DNA from: Polytrichum commune
Lineage: Eukaryota > Streptophyta > Polytrichopsida > Polytrichales > Polytrichaceae
Length of the DNA: 64,000 bases
Reading direction: 5' to 3'
Assembly: GCA_950295325.1 (NCBI GenBank)
Contig: OX485809.1
Location: 18,292,001 to 18,356,000, forward strand
Shown: positions 10,880-23,436 of the stretch, one piece after another
How positions within the stretch are numbered: the first letter of the stretch is position 1
Layout: each line of letters starts with the position of its first letter
The notes under the pieces: generated by a model
Database searches by the model: none
The model's input: only the letters and a program-made list of their open reading frames with translations
Told to the model about the DNA's origin: nothing
Made by a program: the position numbers and the translations under genes

Positions 10880-10954
10880 AATTTTCATCTTCCTCACTGC
10901 TCATAAGTTACCGCTCATCGCTCATTGCTCACCGCTCATAAGATAGCACTCCCC
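10880..10954. repeat. Right terminal inverted repeat of the MULE
   Basis: Read on the minus strand it begins GGGGAGTGCTATCTTATGAG and continues with TGAGC-type repeats, matching the left end at 2221-2295. Confidence 0.88.
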
Positions 10955-10964
10955 GCTAAAATCT
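10955..10964. repeat. Right target-site duplication of the MULE
   Basis: GCTAAAATCT, identical to 2211-2220. It directly abuts the terminal CCCC of the element. Confidence 0.9.
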
Positions 10965-13900
10965 TCTATATAAACGTTGATGTAGTGAGGAACCCTGAAA
11001 TTACTAATTACTAAGTCAAAAGATTGATAATAGTTGCTAAATTAAAATTGTTGACCATTGGCAAGGATTAGAGGAGTCTTAGTGATGTTACAATAGACTT
11101 GTAGAGAATTTGGAGAAAATTGTAGATCTGGCTATGGATGGATGTACCTTTTGAGGCCATAGTTTCTTTCTTCCTCCTCCCCATATAACCCCGTAGGCCA
11201 TTCTAAAAGACGATGAAAATAGACTCAAGTGAGAGTGTAAAAACTTGAGATCCCTCTTGAAAAGAGAGTGAACTTGATTTTGATGTTTAATTATGTAAAC
11301 ACCGTAGTCAAATTGAATTGATTGGGTGTGTAGCCCCTGCTTTTGCAAGTCTATCTTTCATGAGTAATATTTGAATGTAGCGATTTTCCCAATGTATTTG
11401 TCTGAACCATTGTCATGACTCTCATGAAGAGAATGTATTAATTGAATGGAGCATTTAATTAATACCATTGTTTGTGGGAGTACCAAGGTGTGAAGCATTG
11501 TTGTTGGCCAATATCTTCTTTTGAATATGACATATTGTTGTATATGAATAATGAAAATGTTGATTCTTGAGAAAATGTTATATAATTGAGTTGAAGGTTT
11601 GATTAGCACTATTTTCTAGTGCATTCCATGATGTGAAGCTTGTGATTGAGGAGTCAAAGTTTCTTGGATTATGGTCGGGCTAACAAATAATCTTGAGCAC
11701 TTGTTTGATCCGTGAGAAGCAAATGGATAGTTTGTATTGAAACACATGTTATTCCCATAGTCTATGATCGGGTGATCACGGTATGAAACCCTGGAATGAA
11801 TAAGGTCAATTTCATGTGTAAATTGTGTATGTCTATTTGTTTGTTTTCCATTATGTTAAGCTTGGCAAAGCATTTCATTTGATTTGAGTGACCATATTCT
11901 TAAAAAATAAGTCTTTTGTATTAGGTTTATTGTTAATATAATAGCCTAGATTAAGTTTACAGGGTGGAAAATGTTGAAGAATTCATGAAGTATAGTTTGC
12001 AGATGAGTTCATTAGGGTGAGAAGCCCTTGTGTTGTTGAAGAGAAAATCTCCAAATTATAGTTTGTTCATATGCATGATCATGAAAATTTGAACACCTTA
12101 TTGGTTTGATTATCATGTGAGGAATGAAGGATCATCATATGACTAAATTTTGAAAGCAATAATTTGATTGAAAGAAAAGCCATGGTATGAAGCTTTGTGC
12201 TATGGTTGAAGTGATAAATTTATTGTCTGGAGTGTAAAGCCCTTGATAATGATTGAATAAGTTTCCGGCTTGTGGTTGTGTGTGACTATTTGTTGTGAGT
12301 GAAAGCAAGTGTCATATTAAAAAATGGTTTGATGAGATGGAATTAATAAGAGTTGAATTAACCAACACAATCATCTGCGAAGCCATGATGTGAAATCAAG
12401 TGTTGCATAATTGTCAAATATTAAAACAACTGTCTAAAATAAAAACACTCATTAAAAATCTATGTTGAATCATAATCAAGAAAATTTGTATGTAATCTTC
12501 ATATAAAGAAGGAGCTTAATAAGGGCTATAAGCCAAGAAAATATCACAGATGAAGTGTAAAAGTCAGAAGCTACAACATGTCTATTGCCTTTTGGAAATC
12601 GAAGAGTCAAAGCAATTGGATCTACAATTGGATACGTAGCAAAGATAAGAAAAAGTTCTATAGGCAACTAAAAGTGCCATTGTCTTTGCGATTTTCTTAA
12701 GTAACTCAATAATAGTGATCTAAGTTTATGATTGTGTGAAGGCATATAGAAATAAGTGAGCTCTAAGAAGTGGAATGAGGCCAATGGATTGTATTATTTG
12801 AATATCCATCACCAATTTTATATCATTAACCAAACTTGAATTATTGTAACCCAAATTAAATATCATCTAAGTAACTCAAGTTTTCTTATGAAGTGTAATT
12901 CAAATCATCTAGAATTAAAGAGTGGACACTGGCTTTGGAACCCTAACTTGTGTTGGCCAATGGTTTTGAAAACTTACAAGATGTTGTCCTTCAGCCGGTC
13001 CAGGTATGGACAATGGTTGGACAAACTCATTGAATATAAGGTAAATAAATGAACCCAATAACCCGCAGGGTTTGTTCTATAGTATTTCATGATCCGCTAA
13101 ATTATCACATATTAAAATTTTAAAAGTTATGGTTATATTGGGGTGCCCTTGACCATGAGTACATGTGATTACTGGCACTCAAAAAGACAATTGATGAGTT
13201 GAGACTCTTTGCATCGAAATCCATAGTTTAGCGAGTCATTATTACTAGACTATGTTTGGTTGTAAGGGATAGACTGCGCAATTGCATGTATAGGCTTGAG
13301 TGACCCTTATAGTTCATCCCTTAACATCACATTATTCCTTGAAATTACATGAAACAAAATCTGACCTAGGTTTTGGTGTCCAAATCCTACTTAGAACCTA
13401 AGATGATCTATCAATCAACCTAATATTGACACTTAGATACAAAAACTGATACTTATTTCGCCTACCATGTGTTGTTCTTGTTAAATGAAACCCGATCCAA
13501 AATCCCTATCTACACTTGTCAATGCCTATTCTAGTCATTCTATACAACCGGGGGGGGGGGGGTATACAATTCTAGGCATAAAGGGGGTTGGTACCCGGGA
13601 TGCAAGGTGACAATTTTGCAAGTGAACCAGGTGGGATCATGAAGGTGGCCATGTGGCTTGGTGCACCGCTATTGATTGGGCTTTGATCTAGCTTGGGTCT
13701 AGTACCCAATTATGTTTATGACTTTGAATATTCATCAAATATTCAATTAAGGCTAAAAAAATCTTTATTTCTTTATGCCCATGTTTGGCCCAAAGGCTAA
13801 TATGAATTTGTTTTTAATATCAACCACATAACCATATTTATGATTAATAGCTTAAAATGTTGGTTTAAGCACCCTCTATCTTATGTGCTTTCATTGTGGG

Positions 13901-14436
13901 CACTTCCACCTCTACATGATTTTAGATCAACTTGGGAATTGTTTGTTTTGGTAGTGATTGTGAATCATTTCAAAAAATTTATTTGAAGTACAAAAGCAAG
14001 AGTATTAAGTGTCCAAAGTGATGGATTTTTTAATCTTAATTTAAAAAAGAAATCTATGTGATCACATTTTTCCTTCAATTGTATTCACTCAATGAACTAG
14101 GCTAGAACGACTAATACGTTTTTTTGCACAAAGGCTTGATCATGAAATATCATCGATATTTACCATGCATACCTCATGAATTGCTCACATCTCAAGTGAC
14201 TTGTGGATAAATTACTCACTTCTAGATTATAATCGTGTGCAATTTAAAATATTCCATCAATCTATACTATTTATGATTAAAGCCAATGATTTCAAGTTTG
14301 TTCATTGAACAGTGAGATCTGTAATGATGCATAATTTTCAATAATTTTACTTCCAAAATTCATTATAGGAGAAACATGAGTATTTTATATTTCTGATTGT
14401 ATGGATTTTATCATGTAATGGTGTCTCACCACAATA

Positions 14437-14616
14437 TTGCTAAGCCTCATGCTCCCTTACCCTATGCGAAAGAATAATACAACCAAAGTTCGGGAATAAA
14501 CATGTTAAGGTCCTCAAAAAACTGAGTGCCTAAGTCTGAATGTCGTAGCTAGGTCAAGATTCATGAACATGGCATCTCTTTAATTAGAAAGGGTGAGCGA
14601 GCATGAGGCTTAGCAA
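14437..14616. mobile_element. Small MITE-like element, about 180 bp
   Basis: The ends TTGCTAAGCCTCATGCTC and GAGCATGAGGCTTAGCAA are perfect 18-base inverted repeats. There is no coding capacity. A target-site duplication is not clear, so the superfamily is not assigned. Confidence 0.7.
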
Positions 14617-15035
14617 ATGTTATACCAACTTCTTAGTTACAACAATGTTCAAGAAACCCTTGGATATTTATCTAAATATTTATTTTTATAACACATCTTA
14701 GAAAATGCTCTACCCCTCAAGTCTTCAAGGGTTGAGGTAATGGGCACCTCCCTTGCTAATGATGAAAGTTAGTGCACCTCAAACAACAAATTGTCAAGGG
14801 AAGGGGCAACATGCATAACTTATTGTTCATCCAAGAGCAAAGAGGTTATCAAGATTTGTCATAAACTTCCATCCACGAAGGAGCAATATCACCCATCATT
14901 TTCATATTTGTTCTTGAGATGAATAGTATTGGAATAGATAACCAACAAAAGGAGAGTGGAGGACTTCTTGCTGTGGGTTGAAAAATCATGATGAGTTTTG
15001 AAAATCTTTTTGCTCTTAGATGAGTGATAAATTAT

Positions 15036-15490
15036 GAACTAGATAACCAAAGAGATGAGAGGTGGAGGGCAGGCTATAGCAAGGCATCCTCGCGATACCT
15101 ATGGAAGAACTATGCTACAACCCATAGTAGGGCAACACATGTACAATATTGAGCATAGCGTTGACTATGTTGCGAGGGCCGCTTGCTAATATCCACATTT
15201 GTTGTGATCATGTCCAATGCAGACATGACACATCAAAAAGATTTGGGATGATGAGCGTTATTGATTAGATGATTCATGAGAGGGGAGTGGGTGTCGGGTT
15301 GTAGTAAGGTGTGTGTGCTATCTATTAAAAAACCTTTTTGCAACCTAAAGTAAGATGGCACATTTACGATATCGGATATATGCTAAGCATGTCATGATGA
15401 TCACTTGTTGATTGATATTTGTCATGCTTGTGTCCAATGAAGGTTTGCCATGGTAGCAAGCTCTAGGATGATTAGTGCCACGTACTCAAT
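15036..15490 (+). repeat. Worn tandem repeat, two units of about 220-230 bp
   Basis: Segments starting near 15036 and 15259 share an ordered series of similar phrases (GATGAGAGGTGGAGGG/GAGAGGGGAGTGGG, TAGCAAGG/TAGTAAGG, CTACAACCCATAGTAGGGCA/GCAACCTAAAGTAAGATGGCA). Divergence is high. Partial further units may lie at about 14925 and 15480. Confidence 0.45.
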
Positions 15491-16024
15491 AATCAGTGAG
15501 AGGAGAGTGGGCAACTCACCACTTCAGGGTGAATATCTATGTGCAAGGGAAAGCCTTGAAGTGAGGGGTTTTCCTTGTTTAAAAAAAACTTTGTTTTTTC
15601 ATTAGAATGTTCTAGGGGTATGTAGAATGGCCTATCTATTGAAGTTTACTTTATTTATCAATTATACGGAATCTAAGAATTAACACTGAAGAAACAAGAC
15701 CATGTTTGTGTCATGACTTTTATAAATCTTTGAGGAGGAGGCTTATTGTACCTTCCGAAAATGCCACCTTCTGAGGCCGCCATGTCACTTGTTAGGGTTA
15801 GGGTTAGGGCCTCTTGGTAATTAGCTTAAGTTAGTAAGACACTATTGAGTTCCGGCGCATAAGATTGATTCCGAGGATTCTGAGTTAGTGGAACACCACA
15901 TGAAGAAAATCATATTTTAAAAAGCATCACCATCAGTGGAGCAGATGGAGAATTTTCTTGGTTTTTGTGCTAAAGTTGTGGATTAATCTGTCTTCAAAGG
16001 TATGCAATCCTTTTCACTTATCTA

Positions 16025-16445
16025 AGGTAGAAATACCATAACCCATTAACCACCCTCTAGCCATGCACTAGACTGCCGTCATAATGATGAAGTGCCATTT
16101 CTAAAACCGATCATGGCTCGGCGACAACTTCAATGCGTGTACACTTAGTGTAGCCAATGGGAGTCAAGTGTTAATGTACTCATGAGGTAACCGATTTAGG
16201 CAATGTTCTGTATGGAAATGCGGATTACCGTGTTCGGTGTAGGGAGAATCTAGTGAACGAGTAGGGGTTTGGTCAACTTTCCACTTTGAAAAATTGTAGC
16301 ATTTTTTATATAGAACAAAAAAATATGAAACAACTTGCATTCTTCATGATTCCTTCTCGTCTATCTTGGGAAATTATCTCATGATTGTCAGACCAGATCT
16401 TCAATGTGAATCACCTTATTTTCATGGGTTATGGTATTTCTACAT
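16025..16445. mobile_element. MITE with TA duplication, copy 1
   Basis: A 421-bp element bounded by inverted repeats starting AGGTAGAAATACCATAACCC, with TA on both sides (16023-16024 and 16446-16447). A second copy in reverse orientation is at 27387-27815. The TA duplication suggests a Tc1/mariner-type non-autonomous element. Confidence 0.85.
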
Positions 16446-16849
16446 TATGTCGATGATGAATAAATCTCTTGGTTCTCTTAAATAGGTATTCTGAGCTGTG
16501 GAATGTCAAGCACCTCATGCTTCTTAGGTAGTTTTCCCCTTTTGTAAGTCCAGGGTTAGGGCAGAGTGAGCAGAGTTAGTTGGGAGATTATGTATTGATT
16601 TGTTTTCACAAAATCATGTGCTAGTCTGAGGTGTAGAAGAGGAAAACATAAAAGGAAGGAAAAAATGAGGATGGAAAGGTTTCTTGGCTAATATATTGAG
16701 TAATGAATTAGCTTCTTTTTAAAGGCATTCGATTGTTGTGCTTTTTTTTATGGTGATGTGGAATCTCTTTGATTTTTTTTTGGCTCTTGAATTATGATAG
16801 ATAACCAACTTGAGTGGATGGATGAGCTGTGTCACTGGGGTACTCCATG

Positions 16850-17125
16850 GCCCCAAGCGCAGACTAAATCTGGACCATGGGAGCGCCCCGGGCCCATCAA
16901 CGGCCCACAATCCTCGCGGGCAGCCACCCCTGCCAGGTTGCGGGCAGGCCAACCTGGCAGGGCCGGGCCTGGCCCGGGCTTGGACCCACGGAGGAGGGGG
17001 GAGGCAGAAGAGTCTGGGCTAGTGCCCGGGAAGATTTTGGGCATGGTCGGTCAAGATCCTAGTGACTCTAAATCTAACCGGTTACATGTTGACATCGCCC
17101 GGTGTTGCATTCTTCATTTGAGGTA
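16850..17125 (+). other. GC-rich island and dispersed repeat fragment
   Basis: About 200 bases rich in CCCGGG and GGCC stand out from the AT-rich surroundings. The 3' part (17020-17125) shares TCGGTCAAGATCCTAGTGA and adjoining sequence with 33335-33450. Several overlapping frames are open only because stop codons are rare in GC-rich DNA. It may be remnant retroelement sequence or an unannotated promoter. Confidence 0.45.
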
Positions 17126-18713
17126 TATTCTATAGATTTCCTTTAAAATGATCAGTAAATTTTCTGAAGTTTTGAACTACAACCGGTTATTTCTCGAACA
17201 CAAATGGATTGAGCACATTTCTGCCAAATTGCTCACATTTCCAACGTTTTGGTTGTTTCAAACCGATTCAAATGTGATCCCCTAATGCACATGTTGTTTT
17301 GTATGAGAGGTATAACACTGAGAATTGCACTTCCAAATGTCAATCTTCAAGAGAGAAATGCAGGGTGACGGAAAGTACGTAGATCTATGATCCAGTTTGT
17401 CACCGAAAGATAAAGGGAGTGAGTAAATATCAGTAATGTAATCAATCGGCGGGAGGAAATCCACGAACTAATGAGACGAACTTTAGGGAGTTGATTACAA
17501 TTACTATCGGACGACTTCATGAGAATGTTTAAACAACTTCCTAGGGATTCTATTCAAGAGGTGCTCAAGCAAACCTGGAGCTGCAACATTGAGACCTCTA
17601 CCTACCAAGAATCATATTTCGGTTTATTGGGCTGATGGGATCCAATTCAATGAGGTGCCATGGTTGCAATTTCTTTGTACAGTTTGCGTCAACAACTTTG
17701 AAGTGCGACAATTACAGCAAGAGGGCTCGCTCCAAGCACGTCCCATCGGCAAAGCACTATGTACATGTTGTTCCAGGAACAGGTTTGTACACTTCGTCAT
17801 AATAATTGCAAAGCATCATCACCCCTTCTATAGCTATAAGTACTTAAATTGTTGGTCGTCAGTTGATGCAACCAGCTTTGGTGGCATCGGGGCCAGCTTA
17901 CAGGTTTGATAGATTTAGTGCAAATCGATTCTTCAATATCATCACACTAAGCTGCAAGCAGCTGGTCAACTGTAGCCTCGAAGTTCTTGGTTTAGTCTTG
18001 ATGTTTTAGTCCATTTCAGATCTTGCTGGCTACTCAAGTTCAGGAAGGGTCAACGCTCAGTGTGATGTGATTCCCAAAGGAGTTTCAAGCGGAATCTGAA
18101 ATCGGAGGTTTTTGAGAGGCTTTTCAGCTCACACAGCTAGTTTGATCTCCGAAGTGGCCGGTTGCAGGCGCCAAAACTACAGGCTTATATGTACAAGTTT
18201 TTGAAAAAAAATTGTAGTTGCTCACGGAGCCTCTCAGATCACCAGCTGGAGTACAATAGATCAACCGAGATGATTTCGTAGTCACAGGGAATTCCGGCCT
18301 TAGTTGCTCATGCAGCTGGGCGAATCAACCCGCCCCCTCCTGTTTGATTTCTCCACTTTCGCATTCAATCTGCGGTTACGAAGTCTAGCCAAGAATTCCA
18401 GCAGTAGTTCTCGCACGGGTTGAATAGAAATGAAAGAATGAGCTTGATGGCGGCAAAGCCTCTCTTGGAGTTTTGAATTCTCTCCTTCCACATAAAGTCT
18501 GCGACTTCCAATCCCCAGGCTGCCTGCCCGCTGCCCGGCCCTCCCACAGCCGTGGATCCTCGCTGGGCGCCCCCATGGCCCAGATCCCCCCTCGCGCTGG
18601 TTATCTTGTCCATGACCCAGATTGGGCCAATGAGCGAGCCCAATTACACGGCAGCAACGAAAGAAATTCGGCACTAATAAAGTTGTGAGTTGTGTGGTGG
18701 ACTGAAGAGCTCC
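17126..18713. other. Upstream region of the sulfite oxidase gene, no gene recognised
   Basis: Mostly featureless. A second GC-rich patch at about 18515-18600 and moderately GC-rich sequence from 18600 lead into the sulfite oxidase leader, which fits a plant promoter and transcription start area. A 106-codon open frame at 17589-17909 resembles nothing I know. Confidence 0.45.
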
Positions 18714-18722
18714 AAACCCTAG
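18714..18722 (+). promoter_or_regulatory. Telo-box-like AAACCCTAG in the sulfite oxidase leader
   Basis: AAACCCTAG lies 111 bases upstream of the start codon. AAACCCTA boxes near transcription starts are common in plant housekeeping genes; any function here is inferred. Confidence 0.4.
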
Positions 18723-18724
18723 CT

Positions 18725-18793
18725 ATGGCGATGGCGATCATGTGGCTTGTCACCATTGCAAAGCTTCGCCACGCGCTTGGAATTAGCAGCTGA
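18725..18793 (+). CDS. Upstream ORF of the sulfite oxidase gene (22 codons)
   Basis: Three in-frame ATGs (18725, 18731, 18740) open a short frame that ends at TGA 18791-18793, 31 bases before the main ATG. It reads MAMAIMWLVTIAK near its start. If the leader is transcribed from upstream of 18725, this ORF would be met first by scanning ribosomes and could lower or condition translation of the enzyme. It looks superficially like a targeting peptide but is closed by a stop and is in a different frame from the enzyme. Confidence 0.55.
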   Translation: MAMAIMWLVTIAKLRHALGISS

Positions 18794-18824
18794 GAGGAAC
18801 TCGGGAGGCGATAGCAGCGACGCC

Positions 18825-21800
18825 ATGGCGGACGACGATGGTTGCCCTCCCTGCCCTCCGCCACGCAGGATAAGGCGGCTATGGGGTCCCAAGACTTACG
18901 AGCAGGAGCCTGCTCGCCACGCAGGTCTCCTCATCAATTCGCAGGTTGTTCATCGCCTTTTGTTTCTTCTTCCTTCTCTATTAGATGTGAAATCAAAGCG
19001 TATGATGAGCGGTTGCCTGCTCTTGAAGGAGTTTGAGGCTCCGATTGTTGGAGAACCCTAAAATGTGTCTGTTAGAACTGCCAGTTCAGGGTAGGATAGT
19101 GGAATTCGATGAGCGGTAGGGGCAGAGTCTAACATGGCTTTTTTGAAAAACAATTGTTGGGGAGGAATTGGATACTGAATTGGTATCTGAGAGGAGGTGT
19201 TAGTGAATTTCGAATGAGCCGCGGGAAAGGCCTCCTGGAAGCAGAGCCTTACATTTTGCCCCAATTGGCATTCCAATGTACGTGGCGGAGTCCTCTTGTT
19301 GAGATTCTATTTGTCCAGAACAAAGGCTGCTACTTGGTGAGAATGCGTGTTCTAAATTGTCATTGATGGCAAAACCATCATGTACAATGTCAATCTCAAG
19401 CAGCTTAGCTGCCATTGCTTAGGATTGCAGCTGCATTCAATGCACGAAATACAGTAAAGGAGGCAGGACTTTGGAATGGATCATCTGATGAAATTGAGCT
19501 CCAGGAACACATTGCATGAAGGTTTTCACAATGAGTATAGACACATTGATACGTGATGAAGACGAATTATGCAAAGTTACTTGATTTCCCATATTTACTG
19601 GCATATGGCTCATGTGCAGCAATGTGGTTGCTCATTTAATGGGTTGCATGTAGCTTTCCAACATCATGACTACGGTGAGCATGGAATACATGAGACGTTG
19701 TAGATATGGGTATCAGAAATTCCTTTGTAAGAGAATGGAAATTGTATTTGGAAACTTTTTGCATGTCAAACCCAGGCCATATTTTTGTTTCACTTATCCC
19801 AAGGCCAGTGATAATATGAAGTTCTGATTGGCGAAGTCGGTGTTGTGTATGCAAGTGTCCAGGAACCTTTCAATGCAGAGCCCCCTGCTGCTGCACTGGT
19901 CAACTCCTACATCACGCATGAAGACATATTCTACAAACGGAATCATGGACCCATTCCCATCCTTCTTGATCCCTTAACGTAATGCTTCCATGTTTCTCTA
20001 TAGAGTTTTCTCCTTTTCTCAATGTGCAGTTGAATAGTCCTTGACTGTATTCTATTAGGTTTACTCTAGATCTCTCAAAGTCCATTACAGAGATTTACAT
20101 GCAAAAAAATTATGTTGGCTGGGTGATGTGAAAGAAAGATCTCTCCGGTTGATATCACCGACTTTGTTTGGAATTCACTTACTGTGACTTACAATATTTG
20201 TCATCTTGCAGGTATAAACTCGTTGTGACAGGACATGTGGAGAACTCTCTCTCCCTTTCTCTTGAATATATACAGTAAGTGGAGCCTAAGTTGTTGCTTT
20301 CAGTCAAGAATGTCTCTGATTTGGAGGTGCTTCTGAAACAGCACAATTGAAACAATTTTGTGGAATCAAGTCATGTATGTCGGTCTAGACATCAAGGAAT
20401 TTGACATGGATCATGCACTGGGTGGAAGTCAATGTTGACTTACAGTTAACTCGTCTTTGTGCAGGAACCTGCCAAAACATACGGTTGTGGCAACACTGCA
20501 AGTAAGATGCAGAAGTCCACTTGCACTTTTTAGTTATGTGAATCTGACTAGTCCCTTTCTTTTTCTTGAGGACGTGGGCCATTGTATTGACGTCTGGTTT
20601 CCTGACAAAATTGAAACTGGAATAGGCATAATCTTTCTTGATAGTCTTAATCAAGTGAGGGGATCTTTGATTTGCTTTGTGTATTTATTGATATGTATCA
20701 TAATAATTATATGTATGTCATTATTATTATTGATACAGGGGGTTCCAGTGTGCAGGAAATCGAAGAACAGAAATGAGTATGGTACGGAAAGTGAAAGGTG
20801 TTGGTTGGGGACCTGCAGCTCTTGGCACTGGTACCTCTCAATTGGACAATTCCCTGAATTGGATAGAACACACAGTGGATATGTTCGTAGCTACACTGAT
20901 CATGTTTGCACCCAAATTGCACTTATGCCGGTGCACTTGCATAGGCAAAACCACTGGGTGTAGATATTCTAGTTCTTCTATGTCTTATCAGTATATCTTA
21001 AACGGTGTGATGAAATCTGTCATTAGAGCCTCAGACCAGTACGTGACAATGTAAGTTTTGTGGACTGCTGGGATTAGCTGCATGGACTGGAGCAAGGCTT
21101 TCAGACATTCTTAAATTGGCCAAAATAGAGAATTGTTCAACAGTTTCAAGCTCAGGAGGAAGGCATGTTGAGTTTGTCAGCTGCGACGTCTGTAAGGTAT
21201 TCATTATGACTGTTTCTGGTTTATTGTGGTGTTTTCATGAAACCCACAGGACTTGCTTCCTGTTGATCAGGTATATATCCCCAGTACATGTGTTCCAAGT
21301 GGGAAGCTGGAATTGACATCATTAGTTGTAGAGATATTGTGGAGAATAGTGAAATCACTAGGGTTGATAAGATATCTGATATTTTTCAGGAGGAGGATGG
21401 AGGACCTTACAAGGCTTCTATACCCTTACTACAAGCAACTTCTCCAGCGGCAGATGTTATATTGGCGTATGAGATGAATGGGAAGGTTCAAATCAGTCTC
21501 TTACTTTGTTGAGATATTGCATTTCTTGATCTTCAAATATTGATTAAATTCCTTGGAACTTATATACTGCATGCATGTGTGTTGTGCCATCAGCTGTTAA
21601 ATCGGGACCATGGATATCCTCTGCGAGTGATTGTTCCAGGTGTCATTGGAGCACGCTCTGTAAAGTGGTTAGAGACCATAATTGTATCTAAAGTGGAGTG
21701 TCAGGTAAACATATGCTCAAACACAAAACTTTTTTGTTGGCTTTCAATTGACTACTATGCCTTGTGCTGTAAGTGATAGATATTATGGGTCCGCTGAAGC

Positions 21801-23436
21801 AACTGATAAGACTATATTGATTAAATTACATAAATACTTAATTTGCATGAAGTTCAATGACAAAGAGCTCTTACATCTCATTTTCTGATCCAAATGCCTT
21901 GAAATCGATGTACATCATAAACTTGTCACAAAGAAATCTCCAATTCAAAAGCTGTAGACCTCATATGTTGGATCTTCTATCTGCCATGGACTATGTCATG
22001 GTAACTCTAAAATCAAAATTAATCTTCTGGCTCAACCAACTTTGCACTTTAATCCGTAGACTCAAAAAAATCTGTTGTGGAAATTTCTGAGGTAGGAGAA
22101 CCCAGCAATGAGCTTGTACATATTACTAAGACTAAGAAATAGACATCAGAGGCCAGATAACAAGGATGATGTCTTTGGAAAGGATTTTGAGAACCATCGT
22201 ACAACCCCATTGATGACAATTTTTTGAAATTATGTCCGAGACAGGGATTCTTCCAGCAAAGAGATTACAAGATGTTCCCTCCTTGGGTTGATTGGAACAC
22301 CATCAAGTGGGAGACCAGATGTCCACTGATGGACTTTCCTGTCCAAGTAAATGTCCTCAACATAACTACCAATGCAAGCCTGATTTAGACCTATCTTTAT
22401 CCCCTTCCAAATTATGTGTAAGCAAAAGTTGCAAATGGCCTTTTCTCATGATGTGACATTGGGTTTTATTGGAATTGTGGTGTTTGTTGTATTATGTGCA
22501 GAGTGTAATTTGTGAGCCGAAGGATGGCATTGTAGTGGAGAGCGGAATTATGGTGAGTACCCCTATAGCAAGGGGAAACAGTAGATATGGTGGTTTAATG
22601 CTGATTAGAATGAGATTTGGAGGCGAAGATATTGATGTGTCATGCCAGTTATATATGCTCGATTTGATTACTCAAACCTTATAAAAATCATGTGGCAAGA
22701 GTCTATTTCATAGGGTAAATGTTTCATGCATTTGACTTCAATGTTAGAATCCATGCGAGGTCGTAGTAGTTGTCTTGTTAAGCATCTTTGCAGACCTTAG
22801 CAGACAAAGAAGCACTTTCTACAGATCAGAAATGACCAAAGTAAAACATTTTTTATATTTTATTTTGCAGGTGAACTTTCATGGTTATGCTCTAGCAGGG
22901 GGTGGACGTGGTATTGAGAGGGTGGAGCTTTCTGTTGATGGTGGGAAGAAATGGTTGGAGGTGCATCGACTACCCAACGAAAAAATTTGTGCTCAAGGTC
23001 TTGATGATGATCCTGACCGCCCTCAATGGGCATGGGTTCTTTGGGAACTCAAATACATTAAAGTTTACCCTCCGACTACTGTGATTGTGAAAGCGGTACG
23101 TCAAATTTCTTATCTTTTCTCTGCCTCTGTTCCAACATAGTAGTAACCTACTGTTAGGCAGTCTTTTGCCATCACAGATGAGTCTCTGATGTGAAATATA
23201 TATTTCAGCCTTGCTTTGCTTTGTCTTTGTTCGGTCTTCTTCACTGCATAAAAATTCAATATTTATTGCCCCATAGAACTCTCATATCAGTGTTTGCCTT
23301 TTTTTTTTTGTAGGTTGACACTTCTGCAAACGTGCAACCTAAAGATGTTGATGAGATTTGGAATTTGCGCGGTGTGCTGAATAACTCCTGGCATCGAATC
23401 AAAATTAATGCTCCTGAACCGAGATCCAACTTGTAA
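18825..23436 (+). CDS. SOX: Sulfite oxidase (plant, peroxisomal), 12 exons, 414 aa
   Basis: Oxidises sulfite to sulfate with oxygen as acceptor, using a molybdopterin cofactor, in peroxisomes. Exons: 18825-18944, 19863-19978, 20212-20274, 20465-20501, 20749-20830, 21078-21196, 21390-21485, 21594-21704, 22245-22346, 22502-22552, 22871-23095, 23314-23436; all joins keep frame and use GT-AG. The protein has the family landmarks in order: [17 protein letters not shown] with the molybdenum-ligand Cys113, [50 protein letters not shown], then the dimerisation domain with [20 protein letters not shown] and [13 protein letters not shown]. It lacks a heme domain, as plant enzymes do. It ends RSNL, a peroxisomal PTS1-type signal as in Arabidopsis SO (393 aa). 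The start at 18825 (GCCATGGCG) adds roughly 20 residues compared with the Arabidopsis N terminus. An upstream ORF and an alternative last exon may regulate it. Confidence 0.96.

Larger units (their letters stand above)
2221..10954. mobile_element. Complete Mutator-like element (MULE), 8,734 bp
   Basis: The ends are inverted repeats. The left end starts GAGGGAAGCTATCT; the right end, read inward, starts GGGGAGTGCTATCT. Both share the 15-mer GCTATCTTATGAGCG, followed by an irregular array of TGAGCRRTGAGC units. A perfect 10-bp duplication flanks the element. Inside are two divergent genes: a SWIM-type transposase on the minus strand (about 3126-7025) and a methyltransferase-like gene on the plus strand (7548-10764), with about 0.5 kb between their starts. 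Two palindromic minisatellites, a tandemly duplicated terminal exon and a SINE-like insertion are also internal. The intact duplication suggests recent insertion, yet both genes carry frame breaks, so this copy may need help from another copy to move. Confidence 0.9.
10965..16022. other. Intergenic, no gene recognised
   Basis: AT-rich sequence without a long or splice-supported reading frame. It contains a run of 13 G at 13550-13562, a small inverted-repeat element at 14437-14616 and worn tandem repeats at about 15036-15490. Confidence 0.6.

Noticed and set aside
18300-18674. GC-rich open frames on both strands upstream of sulfite oxidase
   Set aside because: Overlapping open frames on both strands follow from GC content and lack motifs; the region is better explained as promoter and leader.
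21288-21389. Open frame directly upstream of sulfite oxidase exon 7 as an extended exon
   Set aside because: It has no counterpart in plant sulfite oxidases, and a good acceptor TTTTTCAG precedes the conserved EEDGGPYK, so it is intron.
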